A model generated the notes under the pieces. That model was not told where the DNA came from and did no database searches. It was given only the letters and a program-made list of their open reading frames with translations. A program made the translations under genes and the position numbers. A stretch of 64,000 nucleotides of DNA, from assembly GCF_900103485.1 (NCBI RefSeq), contig NZ_FNHW01000001.1:2129057-2193056 (forward strand), read 5' to 3'. The DNA comes from Fictibacillus solisalsi (GTDB lineage: Bacteria; Bacillota; Bacilli; Bacillales; Fictibacillaceae). The stretch's first letter is position 1. The number at the start of each line of letters is the position of its first letter. Of the stretch, positions 1-8,123 are shown piece after piece.

Positions 1-542
1 TTAACCGGCATTACTTTTTGATCCTTGCCGTCTATTTGTATCTTTACGTTTTTGATATTGTCAAATTGTGTAAGAGTAAAGGTAATCGCCTGAAGAAGTT
101 TCTGCTCATCCTGTCCTCTGTAATCCATAAATTCTTTCGAAAAATTAGCTGTCGCCGTTCCATCCTTGCTGACTGCAACATCGAGCACCTGCGTGTCAGG
201 GGGAAGTACAGCCTGAAAACCGTTCGGCAGAATATTGGAGACCGGCCCGTCCTTAACCAGATATTCGAGCACCTGCTTCGCAGCGGTTCCTGTCTTTGGC
301 AAATTCAACATCTGAGGCACCACCAAACCATTGCTGTCGAGCAAAAACAGCTGGCGTTTTACAGCGTTCTTGTTTGCTTTTGCTGTTGCCTGTGCATCGA
401 GAGACTTCCCGTCTTTAACATAGTTCACTTTCGGAGGATCGACCTCATTCTCTGCTTTATTTCCTCCCATTCCACATCCCGCCATCAATATGGAAACTGA
501 CAGCAGAAGAAGCGGCGCTCCTATTTTGAACCTTTTGTACAT
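1..542 (-). CDS. gerM: Germination (GerM-like) lipoprotein, 3' end cut by window edge
   Basis: My translation of the minus strand from the ATG at 540-542 stays open to base 1, giving about 180 residues. The N-terminus is a lipoprotein signal: basic MYKRFK, a hydrophobic run, then lipobox LMAGC with the lipidated Cys near residue 22. The region beyond carries a GerMN/Spo0M-like segment with LFLLDSNGLVVPQ and LPNGFQAVLPPDTQV, as in GerM of B. subtilis, a sporulation and germination protein that usually has two such repeats. Only the first repeat is inside the window. The ribosome-binding site GGGAGGG lies 7 nt upstream. In B. subtilis it sits directly downstream of racE, as here. Confidence 0.82.
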   Translation of the reverse strand, partial: MYKRFKIGAPLLLLSVSILMAGCGMGGNKAENEVDPPKVNYVKDGKSLDAQATAKANKNAVKRQLFLLDSNGLVVPQMLNLPKTGTAAKQVLEYLVKDGPVSNILPNGFQAVLPPDTQVLDVAVSKDGTATANFSKEFMDYRGQDEQKLLQAITFTLTQFDNIKNVKIQIDGKDQKVMPV

Positions 543-613
543 ACTTTTCCCTCCCCAAGTGGTTGTACTACTATGTATACGGGCTGTCCCCCCATTTAGA
601 CCACTCTGTTGAG

Positions 614-646
614 AAAAAAAAAAAGCAAAACGGTTACCCGTTTTGC
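614..646 (-). terminator. Intrinsic terminator after racE
   Basis: The minus strand shows a GC-containing hairpin (GCAAAACGG / CCGTTTTGC, 625-646) followed by an 11-base T run (614-624). It closes the racE transcript before gerM. Confidence 0.8.
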
Positions 647-707
647 CCTTGGCACAAATCGTTACCGATTTTGCCCCACGCACAAATCGTTACCGATTTT
701 GCCCCAA
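625..707 (-). repeat. Three tandem hairpin-forming repeats spanning the racE 3' end
   Basis: Two 28-bp direct copies (652-679 and 680-707) differ only at the last base; a third diverged 27-bp copy (625-651) follows. Each unit contains an inverted repeat of the type AAATCG-GTAA-CGATTT. The racE-proximal copy encodes the last residues and the stop codon of RacE, and the distal copy is the terminator stem. This looks like tandem duplication of a terminator hairpin. Confidence 0.75.
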
Positions 708-1496
708 TGTAATAAAGTGTACTTTCTCGATATTTTGTTCCATCCAATGATTGGCGATTTCAAGAAAATGACCGTTATCCGAAGTAGAGAAAAATTCATG
801 CTCAGGCATCCGCTCTCCCTTGTACAACATAGCGCTGTGATCGAGAATTGCCGACACTTCCCGTGCTGTTTCAGCACCCGAACAGATCAGTTTTATGCCC
901 TCTCCCATGACACGCTGAATGACCGGGCGCAGCAAAGGGTAGTGTGTGCAGCCGAGAATCAGGGTGTCAATCGGTGTATCTTTTAATTCCTGAAGTACTT
1001 CGGATACCACTTGTACGGTTTCTTCCCCGTCAAGCTCTCCCTTTTCAACCAGTGGCACAAAAGGGGGACATGCAAGACTGTGTACTGTAATGTCCCCTTT
1101 GATGCCTTTTAACGCATTTTCATAAGCACGGCTTTTAATGGTCCCTACGGTGCCAATAACGCCCACCTGGCCATTTTGTGACACTTTAAGGGCCGTGCGT
1201 GCCCCAGGATTGATCACCCCAATGACAGGAATGCTCAGCTTTTCTTTGACTTCTTCCAATATAGCTGCCGTTGCCGTATTGCAGGCAATAACCAGCATTT
1301 TTATTTCCTTGCTCAGAAGGAATTCAATCATTTCCAGTGTATAGGTTCTAACTTCGTCCATCGGCCGCGGGCCATAAGGGCAGCGGGCTGTATCTCCCAG
1401 GTAATAGATTTCTTCCTTGGGCAGCTGCCGCATAATCTCTCTTGCCACCGTCAATCCGCCGACACCCGAGTCAATTACACCTATTGGTTTATCCAT
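690..1496 (-). CDS. racE: Glutamate racemase
   Basis: Glutamate racemase (RacE/MurI) interconverts L- and D-glutamate for peptidoglycan synthesis, in the cytoplasm. The protein has the N-terminal DSGVGG motif, the first catalytic cysteine in CNTATAA and the second in GCTHYPLL, and covers the full family length (268 aa). I chose the ATG at 1494-1496, which gives [11 protein letters not shown], the usual N-terminus, with AGAGGCGG upstream. An ATG at 1532 adds 12 residues ([12 protein letters not shown]), has an AGGAG 8 nt away and remains possible. The stop codon lies inside the tandem hairpin repeat. Confidence 0.93.
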   Translation of the reverse strand: MDKPIGVIDSGVGGLTVAREIMRQLPKEEIYYLGDTARCPYGPRPMDEVRTYTLEMIEFLLSKEIKMLVIACNTATAAILEEVKEKLSIPVIGVINPGARTALKVSQNGQVGVIGTVGTIKSRAYENALKGIKGDITVHSLACPPFVPLVEKGELDGEETVQVVSEVLQELKDTPIDTLILGCTHYPLLRPVIQRVMGEGIKLICSGAETAREVSAILDHSAMLYKGERMPEHEFFSTSDNGHFLEIANHWMEQNIEKVHFITLGQNR

Positions 1497-1655
1497 TTTT
1501 TCCGCCTCTTCTTTCTTCCGGTGTCTATTCATGTTGTATGCTCCTGCTTTGAAAAATGGTTAAATCCCTTCCATCTTCACTGCTGCATCCAAACATCCAC
1601 CAGTTCAACACAAAATCCTTAAAAAGGATAAAAGAAAAATTCATGGTTGTCAACA

Positions 1656-1687
1656 AAGAAAAGCCGATCCTTTACTAAAGGATCAGC
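1656..1687 (-). terminator. Terminator of the pts operon
   Basis: Stem GATCCTTTA/TAAAGGATC (about 1665-1685) followed on the minus strand by a T-rich tract, 20 nt beyond the ptsI stop. Confidence 0.75.
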
Positions 1688-1706
1688 TCTTATCATTCAT
1701 TTGCCA

Positions 1707-3419
1707 TTAAAAATTTTCATTCACAAACTTTACAACTTCTTCAGCAGTATCCATGTTTAAAATCGTATCTACATGTCTTGCAGCTTCGGATTTGGAAAGT
1801 TTGGAAAGCTGGCTTCTGGCAGGAAGCACAGAGGTTGCGCTCATGGAGAATTCATCTAGTCCAAGACCGAGAAGAATCGGAATAGCGATTGGATCTCCTG
1901 CCATTTCTCCACACATGCCTACCCATTTACCTTCTTTGTGAGCAGCATTGATGACCATTTGAATCAAACGGAGAATAGCCGGGTTGTATGGCTGATACAA
2001 GTATGAAACTCTCTCGTTCATTCTGTCTGCCGCCATCGTGTACTGAATAAGATCGTTTGTACCAATGGAGAAGAAATCAACTTCTTTGGCAAATCGGTCT
2101 GAAAGCACCGCTGTCGATGGAATTTCGACCATGATTCCAAGTTCAATGGTTTCTGAAACATCAATATTCTCTTTTGTGAGCTTTTCTTTTTCTTCAAGAA
2201 GAACTTTCTTGGCTTCACGGAACTCGACCAGCGTAGCAATCATCGGGAACATGATCTTCAAATTGCCGTGTGCACTTGCACGGAGCAACGCTCGCAGCTG
2301 TGTTCTGAAGATATCCTGCTGTTCCAGGCAAAGTCGGATGGCACGGAAACCAAGAAACGGATTCATTTCTTTTGGAAGGTCCAAATAAGGCAGTTCTTTG
2401 TCACCGCCAATATCCAGCGTACGGATAACAACAGGCTTTCCTTCCATTTTTTCTAGAACTTCTTTATACGCCTTAAACTGTTCTTCTTCAGTTGGAAGCT
2501 GGTCACGGCCCATATACAAAAACTCTGTACGATAAAGCCCAACACCTTCAGCACCATTCTCAAGCACACCTTGAACGTCTTGAGGTGTTCCAATGTTGGC
2601 AGCAAGTTCTATATGCTGATCATCAGCCGTAGTTGTTTGCTCGTTAACAAGCTTCGCCCACTCTGCTTTTTGCTCTTTATATTGATCTTGTTTCTTCCTA
2701 TAAAGGGCCAGTTCTTCTTCTGTTGGGTTAACAATAACTTCGCCGTCGAGTCCGTCAATCACAAGAATCGTGCCGTTTTGAATTTTTTCGGTCACCACTT
2801 TGGTTCCAACGACTGCTGGAATTTCCATCGAACGGGACATGATAGCGGAATGGGAAGTTCTTCCGCCAATATCCGTTGCAAAACCAAGAACAAATTGACG
2901 GTTAAGCTGGGCGGTATCCGATGGTGTTAAATCTTCAGCAATAATAATGACTTCTTCAGAAATGCTTGCAGGGGACGAGAATTGAACTCCCAGCAAATGA
3001 GCAAGAACACGTTTTGATACGTCGCGGATATCTGCCGCACGCTCTTTCATATATTCATTGTCCATTTGTTCAAACATGGTAATGAACATGCTGGATATTT
3101 CATCCATTGCACTTTCTGCATTTACATTTTCGCTTTCAATTTTCGTTTTTACTGCATCAATAAGCTCTGGATCTTCAAGAACAAGAAGATGGGCAGCAAA
3201 AATTGCTGCCTTATCTTCTCCTAAATCTCTTAGTGCATTTTCTTTAATAATCTGAAGCTCGCCTTTCGCCTTTTCAACAGCGGCGGAAAAACGGTTAATC
3301 TCAGAAGCAGTATCTTCCACCTGCTTCTTTTCGATTGTCAATTCAGGATTCTCAAGGATGAATGCTTTGGCAATCGCTATGCCCGCTGATGCAGCAATAC
3401 CTGAAATTTTTTCAGACAT
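1707..3419 (-). CDS. ptsI: PTS enzyme I (phosphoenolpyruvate-protein phosphotransferase)
   Basis: Enzyme I takes phosphate from phosphoenolpyruvate and passes it to HPr, the first step of PTS sugar uptake. The protein is 570 aa, full length. The phospho-histidine region [21 protein letters not shown] lies near residue 190. The PEP-binding C-terminal half carries [24 protein letters not shown] and the C-terminal [10 protein letters not shown]. Its ATG overlaps the ptsH stop by one base (TAATG), so the two are translationally coupled. It is the last gene of ptsG-ptsH-ptsI, ahead of a terminator. Confidence 0.97.
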   Translation of the reverse strand: MSEKISGIAASAGIAIAKAFILENPELTIEKKQVEDTASEINRFSAAVEKAKGELQIIKENALRDLGEDKAAIFAAHLLVLEDPELIDAVKTKIESENVNAESAMDEISSMFITMFEQMDNEYMKERAADIRDVSKRVLAHLLGVQFSSPASISEEVIIIAEDLTPSDTAQLNRQFVLGFATDIGGRTSHSAIMSRSMEIPAVVGTKVVTEKIQNGTILVIDGLDGEVIVNPTEEELALYRKKQDQYKEQKAEWAKLVNEQTTTADDQHIELAANIGTPQDVQGVLENGAEGVGLYRTEFLYMGRDQLPTEEEQFKAYKEVLEKMEGKPVVIRTLDIGGDKELPYLDLPKEMNPFLGFRAIRLCLEQQDIFRTQLRALLRASAHGNLKIMFPMIATLVEFREAKKVLLEEKEKLTKENIDVSETIELGIMVEIPSTAVLSDRFAKEVDFFSIGTNDLIQYTMAADRMNERVSYLYQPYNPAILRLIQMVINAAHKEGKWVGMCGEMAGDPIAIPILLGLGLDEFSMSATSVLPARSQLSKLSKSEAARHVDTILNMDTAEEVVKFVNENF

Positions 3420-3685
3420 TACTCACCAAGTCCTTCCTTTTTCATTACATCTTCAATCGCTTTCAACGCTTCGTCAGCATCGTTTCCTTCTGCTTTGATC
3501 GTGATTTCAGAACCGCTTTGGATTCCAAGGCTCATAACGCCCATGATGGATTTAAGGTTAACGTTTTTCCCGTTATACCCAAGAGTGATATCTGAGCTAA
3601 ATTGTCCCGCCTGGTTAACAAGAACTGTTGCCGGACGTGCGTGGATTCCTGAATCGCTAGTTACTTTAAATGTTTTTTCTGCCAT
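3419..3685 (-). CDS. ptsH: Phosphocarrier protein HPr
   Basis: HPr relays phosphate from enzyme I to sugar-specific EIIA domains and, when phosphorylated at Ser46 by HPrK, is the CcpA corepressor in Bacillaceae. The 88-aa protein has the catalytic histidine in GIHARPAT (His15) and the regulatory serine in [12 protein letters not shown]. The ATG at 3683-3685 (MAEKTFKV) has an AAGGAG-like site and gives the standard HPr length; a longer frame upstream adds 34 non-homologous residues and overlaps ptsG. The gap to ptsG is 22 nt. Confidence 0.97.
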   Translation of the reverse strand: MAEKTFKVTSDSGIHARPATVLVNQAGQFSSDITLGYNGKNVNLKSIMGVMSLGIQSGSEITIKAEGNDADEALKAIEDVMKKEGLGE

Positions 3686-3707
3686 GATTAAAAACTCCTT
3701 TGATATT

Positions 3708-5744
3708 TTAGTGGATTGCAATGATATTTTCTTCACCTTTAGACACATTTCCTGTTTTTTCGAGGTGAATGCTTTCTCCTTCAGCAAGGTTGGTAAACAC
3801 GATTGGTGTTATAACTGATGGAGCGTTTCCTTTTACAAAATCAAGATTAACTTTCATTAATTCTTGCCCTTGCTCTATGATGTCACCCTCATTCACAAAC
3901 AATTCGAAACCTTCTCCTTTAAGTTTGACCGTGTCGATTCCAAAATGGACGAGAATCTCGCGGCCGCCATCGGATTCAATTCCAATCGCGTGCTTTGTAG
4001 GGAATACGTTGATGATCTTACCATTTACTGGTGATACTACTGTTCCATCCGAAGGTTCCACAGCAAATCCATCACCCATCATTTTACCAGAAAACACTTG
4101 GTCAGGCACTTCTGTTATAGGCATGATTTTCCCTTCCAGCGGTGAAACGAAACGTTCAGCTACGGCTGGTGCAGGTACTTCCATTTCTTGCTTTTCGGTT
4201 AATGGTTCTTTCGATGTTGCTACCACTTTACCATCCATAATATCTTTGATTTCACTCTTAAGGGTATCTGAGCGTGTTCCGAAAATGGCCTGAATGTTGT
4301 TGCCCATTTCAAGTACTCCAGATGCTCCGAGCTTTTTCAAACGATCTTTATCGACATTTTTTGCATCATTAACCGCAACACGCAGACGTGTAATACAAGC
4401 ATCAAGATCACGAATGTTCCCTTTTCCGCCGAGTCCCTCAAGAATGTTGGCCGCTAAAGAACCTTCATTGCTCGCACTCACGTTTGTTTCTACTTCATCA
4501 TCCACGACTTCGCGTCCCGGAGTCTTAAGATCCCATTTTCTGATCGCAAAGCGGAAACCGAAGTAATAAATTACAGCAAGAACCAAACCTACCGGAATAA
4601 CAAGCCACCAGGCGGTACGGCCCGGCAGAACACCGAACAACAAATAATCGATAACCCCACCTGAGAAAGTCATACCGATTTTAACATTTAACAGCTGCAT
4701 TGTCATAAATGACAACCCGGCAAAAATGGCATGAATCCCGAAAAGTACAGGAGCCACGAACAAGAATGTGAATTCAAGTGGTTCTGTAATCCCTGTAAGA
4801 AACGAAGTCAGGGCAGCAGAGCCCATGATGCCCGCTACGACTTTTTTGTGTTCAGGGCGCGCTTCATGATACATAGCTAGCGCTGCTGCCGGAAGACCGA
4901 ACATCATGAATGGGAATTTACCTGTCATGAAAGTACCGGCTGTTAGTGGTGCACCATCTTTAATTTGAGCGAAGAAGATTTTTTGGTCACCGCGGATGAT
5001 GTCACCGGCTTTGTCCGTATATTGCCCAAACTCAAACCAGAATGGAGAGTAGAAAATGTGATGAAGTCCGAAAGGGATTAACGAACGTTCAATCACACCA
5101 AAAACGAATGCTGCAAGTGTACGGTTGGAATCAAGCATAAAATGTGAAAATGAATTCAGCCCGTTTTGTGCATATGGCCAAACACCGATCATGATGATTC
5201 CAAGTACCAGGGATGAAACCGCTGTAATAATCGGCACAAACCGTTTACCAGCAAAGAATCCTAAGTATGGAGGCAGTTCGATCTTATAAAAACGCTTATA
5301 TAGATACGAAGCAAGAATACCTACGATAATACCGCCAAAAACACCGGTTTGCAACGTGGGAATCCCAAGTACATTGGCAAACTCGGGACTGTCTTTGATC
5401 ATGTCCGGCGTGATGCCTTTTAATGTGCCCATCGTCACATTCATGATCAAGTATCCGATGATGGCAGCAAGTCCGGCCACCCCTTCTCCACCGGCCAGAC
5501 CGACGGCTACCCCTACCGCAAAAAGCAGGGACAGGTTGGAAAACACAATGTTCCCTGAGTTTTCCATAACACTTGCCACAAGCTGGAACCAGCCTGCTTT
5601 TAATGCAGGTATCTTGTCAAGCAATGCAGGGTTTTTGAACGCATTACCAAAGGCTAAAAGCAAACCAGCCGCCGGCAAAATCGCAACCGGTAGCATCAAC
5701 GCCTTACCTACCCGCTGAAGCACCCCAAAAATTTGTTTCCACAT
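3708..5744 (-). CDS. ptsG: Glucose-specific PTS permease EIICBA
   Basis: Imports and phosphorylates glucose. Order of domains in 678 aa: EIIC membrane domain (about 1-400, many hydrophobic segments, glucose signature [12 protein letters not shown]), EIIB (about 435-510) with the phospho-cysteine in [11 protein letters not shown], and C-terminal EIIA (about 540-678) with the active histidine in [10 protein letters not shown]. Total length and domain order match B. subtilis PtsG (699 aa). It is preceded by a RAT/terminator controlled by GlcT and followed by ptsH-ptsI. Confidence 0.96.
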   Translation of the reverse strand: MWKQIFGVLQRVGKALMLPVAILPAAGLLLAFGNAFKNPALLDKIPALKAGWFQLVASVMENSGNIVFSNLSLLFAVGVAVGLAGGEGVAGLAAIIGYLIMNVTMGTLKGITPDMIKDSPEFANVLGIPTLQTGVFGGIIVGILASYLYKRFYKIELPPYLGFFAGKRFVPIITAVSSLVLGIIMIGVWPYAQNGLNSFSHFMLDSNRTLAAFVFGVIERSLIPFGLHHIFYSPFWFEFGQYTDKAGDIIRGDQKIFFAQIKDGAPLTAGTFMTGKFPFMMFGLPAAALAMYHEARPEHKKVVAGIMGSAALTSFLTGITEPLEFTFLFVAPVLFGIHAIFAGLSFMTMQLLNVKIGMTFSGGVIDYLLFGVLPGRTAWWLVIPVGLVLAVIYYFGFRFAIRKWDLKTPGREVVDDEVETNVSASNEGSLAANILEGLGGKGNIRDLDACITRLRVAVNDAKNVDKDRLKKLGASGVLEMGNNIQAIFGTRSDTLKSEIKDIMDGKVVATSKEPLTEKQEMEVPAPAVAERFVSPLEGKIMPITEVPDQVFSGKMMGDGFAVEPSDGTVVSPVNGKIINVFPTKHAIGIESDGGREILVHFGIDTVKLKGEGFELFVNEGDIIEQGQELMKVNLDFVKGNAPSVITPIVFTNLAEGESIHLEKTGNVSKGEENIIAIH

Positions 5745-5799
5745 GGGTATGTTCCTCCTTTAAATTTATTAAATATAGTTGTATTGGAAGCTGAATCAA

Positions 5800-5920
5800 T
5801 AAAAAAAGGCATGAGTGGTTAAAAAAAGCGCATACAAAAGCCAGTCAGATATAGATTATCCGAATTAAGCTCTTACTACACTTTTTTCTTCACTCATGCC
5901 TGATCGAATCAGTAACACGT
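5800..5920 (-). promoter_or_regulatory. GlcT antiterminator (RAT) and overlapping terminator in the ptsG leader
   Basis: On the minus strand the 30-nt stretch 5891-5920 contains ACGTGTTACTGATTCGATC then AGGCATGAGTG. It matches the B. subtilis ptsG RAT element as I remember it. Its 3' half (5891-5900, GGCATGAGTG) can instead pair with CACTCATGCC at 5808-5817, which is followed by seven T residues: a long-range terminator. GlcT binding to RAT would prevent the terminator and allow ptsGHI transcription when glucose is present. The element lies 55 nt upstream of ptsG and 24 nt downstream of glcT. Confidence 0.88.
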
Positions 5921-5944
5921 AAAGCAAAAGTACATTTATTAAAT

Positions 5945-6778
5945 TTAAGTAAGCCTTTGCAAATGCATCGTCAGATACACCGATTCCGCTTCCGGAATGG
6001 GCTTGTTCAACGTATTCTGCATTACCTTAATTAACTTCCAAGCAAGATTGTAGCACAAAGGATATTCTTCTTTCAACACCTTTGCTAACTTTTCTTGTTT
6101 GTCCACCTTTTCGCCGGCTTCCACCCGTTCGATTGTATGCCGCAAATGCCTGACAAGCCTCAAGTAATTGATACTTTTCCGGTCCAGCTTAATTTCAAGA
6201 GACTCTTCGATTAATTCCGCCAGCCTGTTGATCAGTCGTGAATGCTGATTGATATCACTCAAACTTCTATTGGTTACGGCACTGTGGATATGAAGCGCAA
6301 CAAAGCCGATCTCGCCATCCGGCAAATGAATGCCGAGAACCTGATTGATCTCCTCGATTACTTCTTCGGCTACAGTAAATTCCTTTGGATAGAGGGTCTG
6401 GGTTTCCAAAAGAAACGGATTCCGAATATCCATTCCTTGTTCCAGGCGTTTAACAGCAAAAGCCATATGGTCGGTAAGGGCCACATGGATATGTTCATTT
6501 AATGTGGTTTGCATCCGCTTCTCTATGTGGGTAATCACATCGTTGAGAAGTTCGATAAATGATTCATCAAGGGAACGGACCAGAGATACATACTGCTCCT
6601 GCTCTTTTTCACTGGTCAGAATATAGAGTTTGTCAATGACATCCCCCTTTATGATATCACCCTTAACCTTCCCAAACCCGATACCCTTTCCGATCAGGAT
6701 CAATTCCATGCTTGAAGCATCTGTCGCGACTACTGCATTATTGTTGAGTGTTTTTTTTATGCGGAAGGGTGCATTCAT
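5945..6778 (-). CDS. glcT: Transcription antiterminator GlcT
   Basis: BglG/SacY-family RNA-binding antiterminator that controls ptsG. The 277-aa protein has an N-terminal CAT RNA-binding domain (about 1-60, with LNNNAVVATD and GKGIGFGK) and two PRD domains (about 65-170 and 175-277) with the regulatory histidines in NEHIHVALTDH, ALHIHSA, RHLRHTIERV and LTMHLQ. It is immediately upstream of ptsG, whose leader carries its RNA target. Start ATG at 6776-6778; the upstream purine tract is weak (AAAGGA at about -18). Confidence 0.94.
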   Translation of the reverse strand: MNAPFRIKKTLNNNAVVATDASSMELILIGKGIGFGKVKGDIIKGDVIDKLYILTSEKEQEQYVSLVRSLDESFIELLNDVITHIEKRMQTTLNEHIHVALTDHMAFAVKRLEQGMDIRNPFLLETQTLYPKEFTVAEEVIEEINQVLGIHLPDGEIGFVALHIHSAVTNRSLSDINQHSRLINRLAELIEESLEIKLDRKSINYLRLVRHLRHTIERVEAGEKVDKQEKLAKVLKEEYPLCYNLAWKLIKVMQNTLNKPIPEAESVYLTMHLQRLT

Positions 6779-6885
6779 CCTGTTTCCATTCCTTTCGAGC
6801 AGTAAGCCTAGAATTTTGCAATGCCTACATCATAGCCCAAAAAAGGTTGTTTAGCAATTATCAAAATCGGGTTTTACCACTTCAA

Positions 6886-6918
6886 AAAAGAAAAACGGCT
6901 TTCAGCGAAAGCCGTTTT
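6886..6918 (-). terminator. Terminator after gerE (near-symmetrical hairpin)
   Basis: AAAACGGCTTTC-GC-GAAAGCCGTTTT-type stem at 6892-6917 followed on the minus strand by a T-rich run. It separates gerE from glcT. Confidence 0.85.
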
Positions 6919-6922
6919 CTGA

Positions 6923-7147
6923 CTAAATTTCTAGTTCTCCAAGCCTCAATAATTCTACAACGGCTTGAGAGCGCCCTTTCACCCCAAGCTTTTGCATTGT
7001 GTTGGAAATGTGGTTGCGAACGGTCTTCTCGCTAATAAAAAGCTGTTCTGCGATTTCTTTGGTTGTCTTGTCTTGGACCAATAATTCAAAAACTTCTCTT
7101 TCTCGTTTTGTAAGTAGAGGCTTCGGTCGGTAGTGTTTCTCCTTCAA
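6923..7147 (-). CDS. gerE: Spore coat transcription regulator GerE
   Basis: LuxR/FixJ-type helix-turn-helix regulator of late mother-cell (sigma K) genes such as coat genes. The whole protein is one HTH domain: LLTKREREVFELLVQDKTT then EIAEQLFISEKTVRNHISN and QKLGVKGRSQAVVELL, almost identical to B. subtilis GerE. I chose the TTG at 7145-7147 because it lies 10 nt from AGGAGG and gives 74 aa beginning MKEKHYRPKPLLT, the B. subtilis length and N-terminus. The GTG at 7154-7156 would abut the Shine-Dalgarno. Confidence 0.95.
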   Translation of the reverse strand: MKEKHYRPKPLLTKREREVFELLVQDKTTKEIAEQLFISEKTVRNHISNTMQKLGVKGRSQAVVELLRLGELEI

Positions 7148-7220
7148 TGATTTCACCCCTCCTTGCTAGGGTTTAAGAACTGCCAATGCACATTTGCAAA
7201 TTGGAAGTATTTAGTCAACA

Positions 7221-7250
7221 TATACTATGTCAGAAAGTTTTTAGGAGTGA
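7221..7250 (-). promoter_or_regulatory. Candidate sigma K promoter of gerE
   Basis: The minus strand has CATAGTATA (7221-7229), a full match to the sigma K -10 consensus CATAnnnTA, with an AC dinucleotide at the -35 position 17 bp upstream (7247-7248). gerE is sigma K-dependent in B. subtilis. The distance to the start codon is about 75 nt. Confidence 0.65.
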
Positions 7251-7326
7251 CTTGGTTCATTGAAAAAGTCTCGGATTTCCTTCCTGCTCTTTCCTTACTA
7301 TGCGCCCGTTTTTAAAAATAGACATA

Positions 7327-7354
7327 AAGAAAACCCCTCCGATTCCGAAGGGGC
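7327..7354 (-). terminator. Terminator of the sdh operon
   Basis: Stem CCCCTTCGG/CCGAAGGGG-like (7334-7353) with a TTTTCTTT tail on the minus strand, directly after sdhB. Confidence 0.85.
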
Positions 7355-7361
7355 TTTTCCA

Positions 7362-8120
7362 TTATACTCGGTCGCTTCCAAAAAAGTTTTTGAACGCCTG
7401 AAATGTAGTGGCACGATTGAGAGCAGCAATTGAAGTTGTCAACGGGATACCCTTTGGACAAGACTGCACGCAGTTTTGAGAGTTGCCGCAAGATGCAAGA
7501 CCTCCGTCTTCCATCAACGCATTCAAACGTTCTTCCTTGTTCATCTCTCCTGTTGGATGCGCATTGAACAATCGAACCTGAGACAAAGGGGCAGGACCGA
7601 TGAAATCAGATTTGCTGTTTACATTCGGGCATGCTTCCAGACACACACCGCATGTCATGCACTTGGAAAGCTCATAAGCCCATTGGCGTTTTGTTTCCGG
7701 CATGCGGGGTCCAGGACCTAAATCATAGGTACCATCAATTGGAATCCATGCCTTCACACGCTTCAGAGCATCGAACATACGGCTTCTGTCGACAGCAAGG
7801 TCACGTACGACTGGGAATGTTTTCATTGGGGCCAGACGAATCGGCTGTTCAAGCTTGTCAACGAGAGCCGTACATGCTTGGCGCGGCTTCCCGTTAATGA
7901 CCATGGAGCATGCTCCACATACTTCTTCAAGGCAGTTCATTTCCCACGTAACAGGAGTAGTCGCTTCCCCTTTTGCATTCACAGGGCTTCTGCGAATTTC
8001 CATCAGCGCGGAAATGACATTCATGTTCGCACGATATTCAAGCTCGAATTCTTCTTCGTACGGGGCCGTTTCAGGAGTGTCTTGTCTGGTGATGAGAAAC
8101 TTAATTGTCTTATCACTCAT
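7362..8120 (-). CDS. sdhB: Succinate dehydrogenase iron-sulfur subunit
   Basis: Carries electrons from the flavoprotein to the membrane anchor of complex II. The 252-aa protein has the [2Fe-2S] ligands in CLEEVCGACSMVINGKPRQAC, the [4Fe-4S] ligands in CMTCGVCLEACPNV and the [3Fe-4S] ligands in CGNSQNCVQSCPKGIP. The length equals that of B. subtilis SdhB (253 aa). It begins 3 nt after the sdhA stop and is the last gene of sdhC-sdhA-sdhB. Confidence 0.97.
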   Translation of the reverse strand: MSDKTIKFLITRQDTPETAPYEEEFELEYRANMNVISALMEIRRSPVNAKGEATTPVTWEMNCLEEVCGACSMVINGKPRQACTALVDKLEQPIRLAPMKTFPVVRDLAVDRSRMFDALKRVKAWIPIDGTYDLGPGPRMPETKRQWAYELSKCMTCGVCLEACPNVNSKSDFIGPAPLSQVRLFNAHPTGEMNKEERLNALMEDGGLASCGNSQNCVQSCPKGIPLTTSIAALNRATTFQAFKNFFGSDRV

Positions 8121-8123
8121 GAT

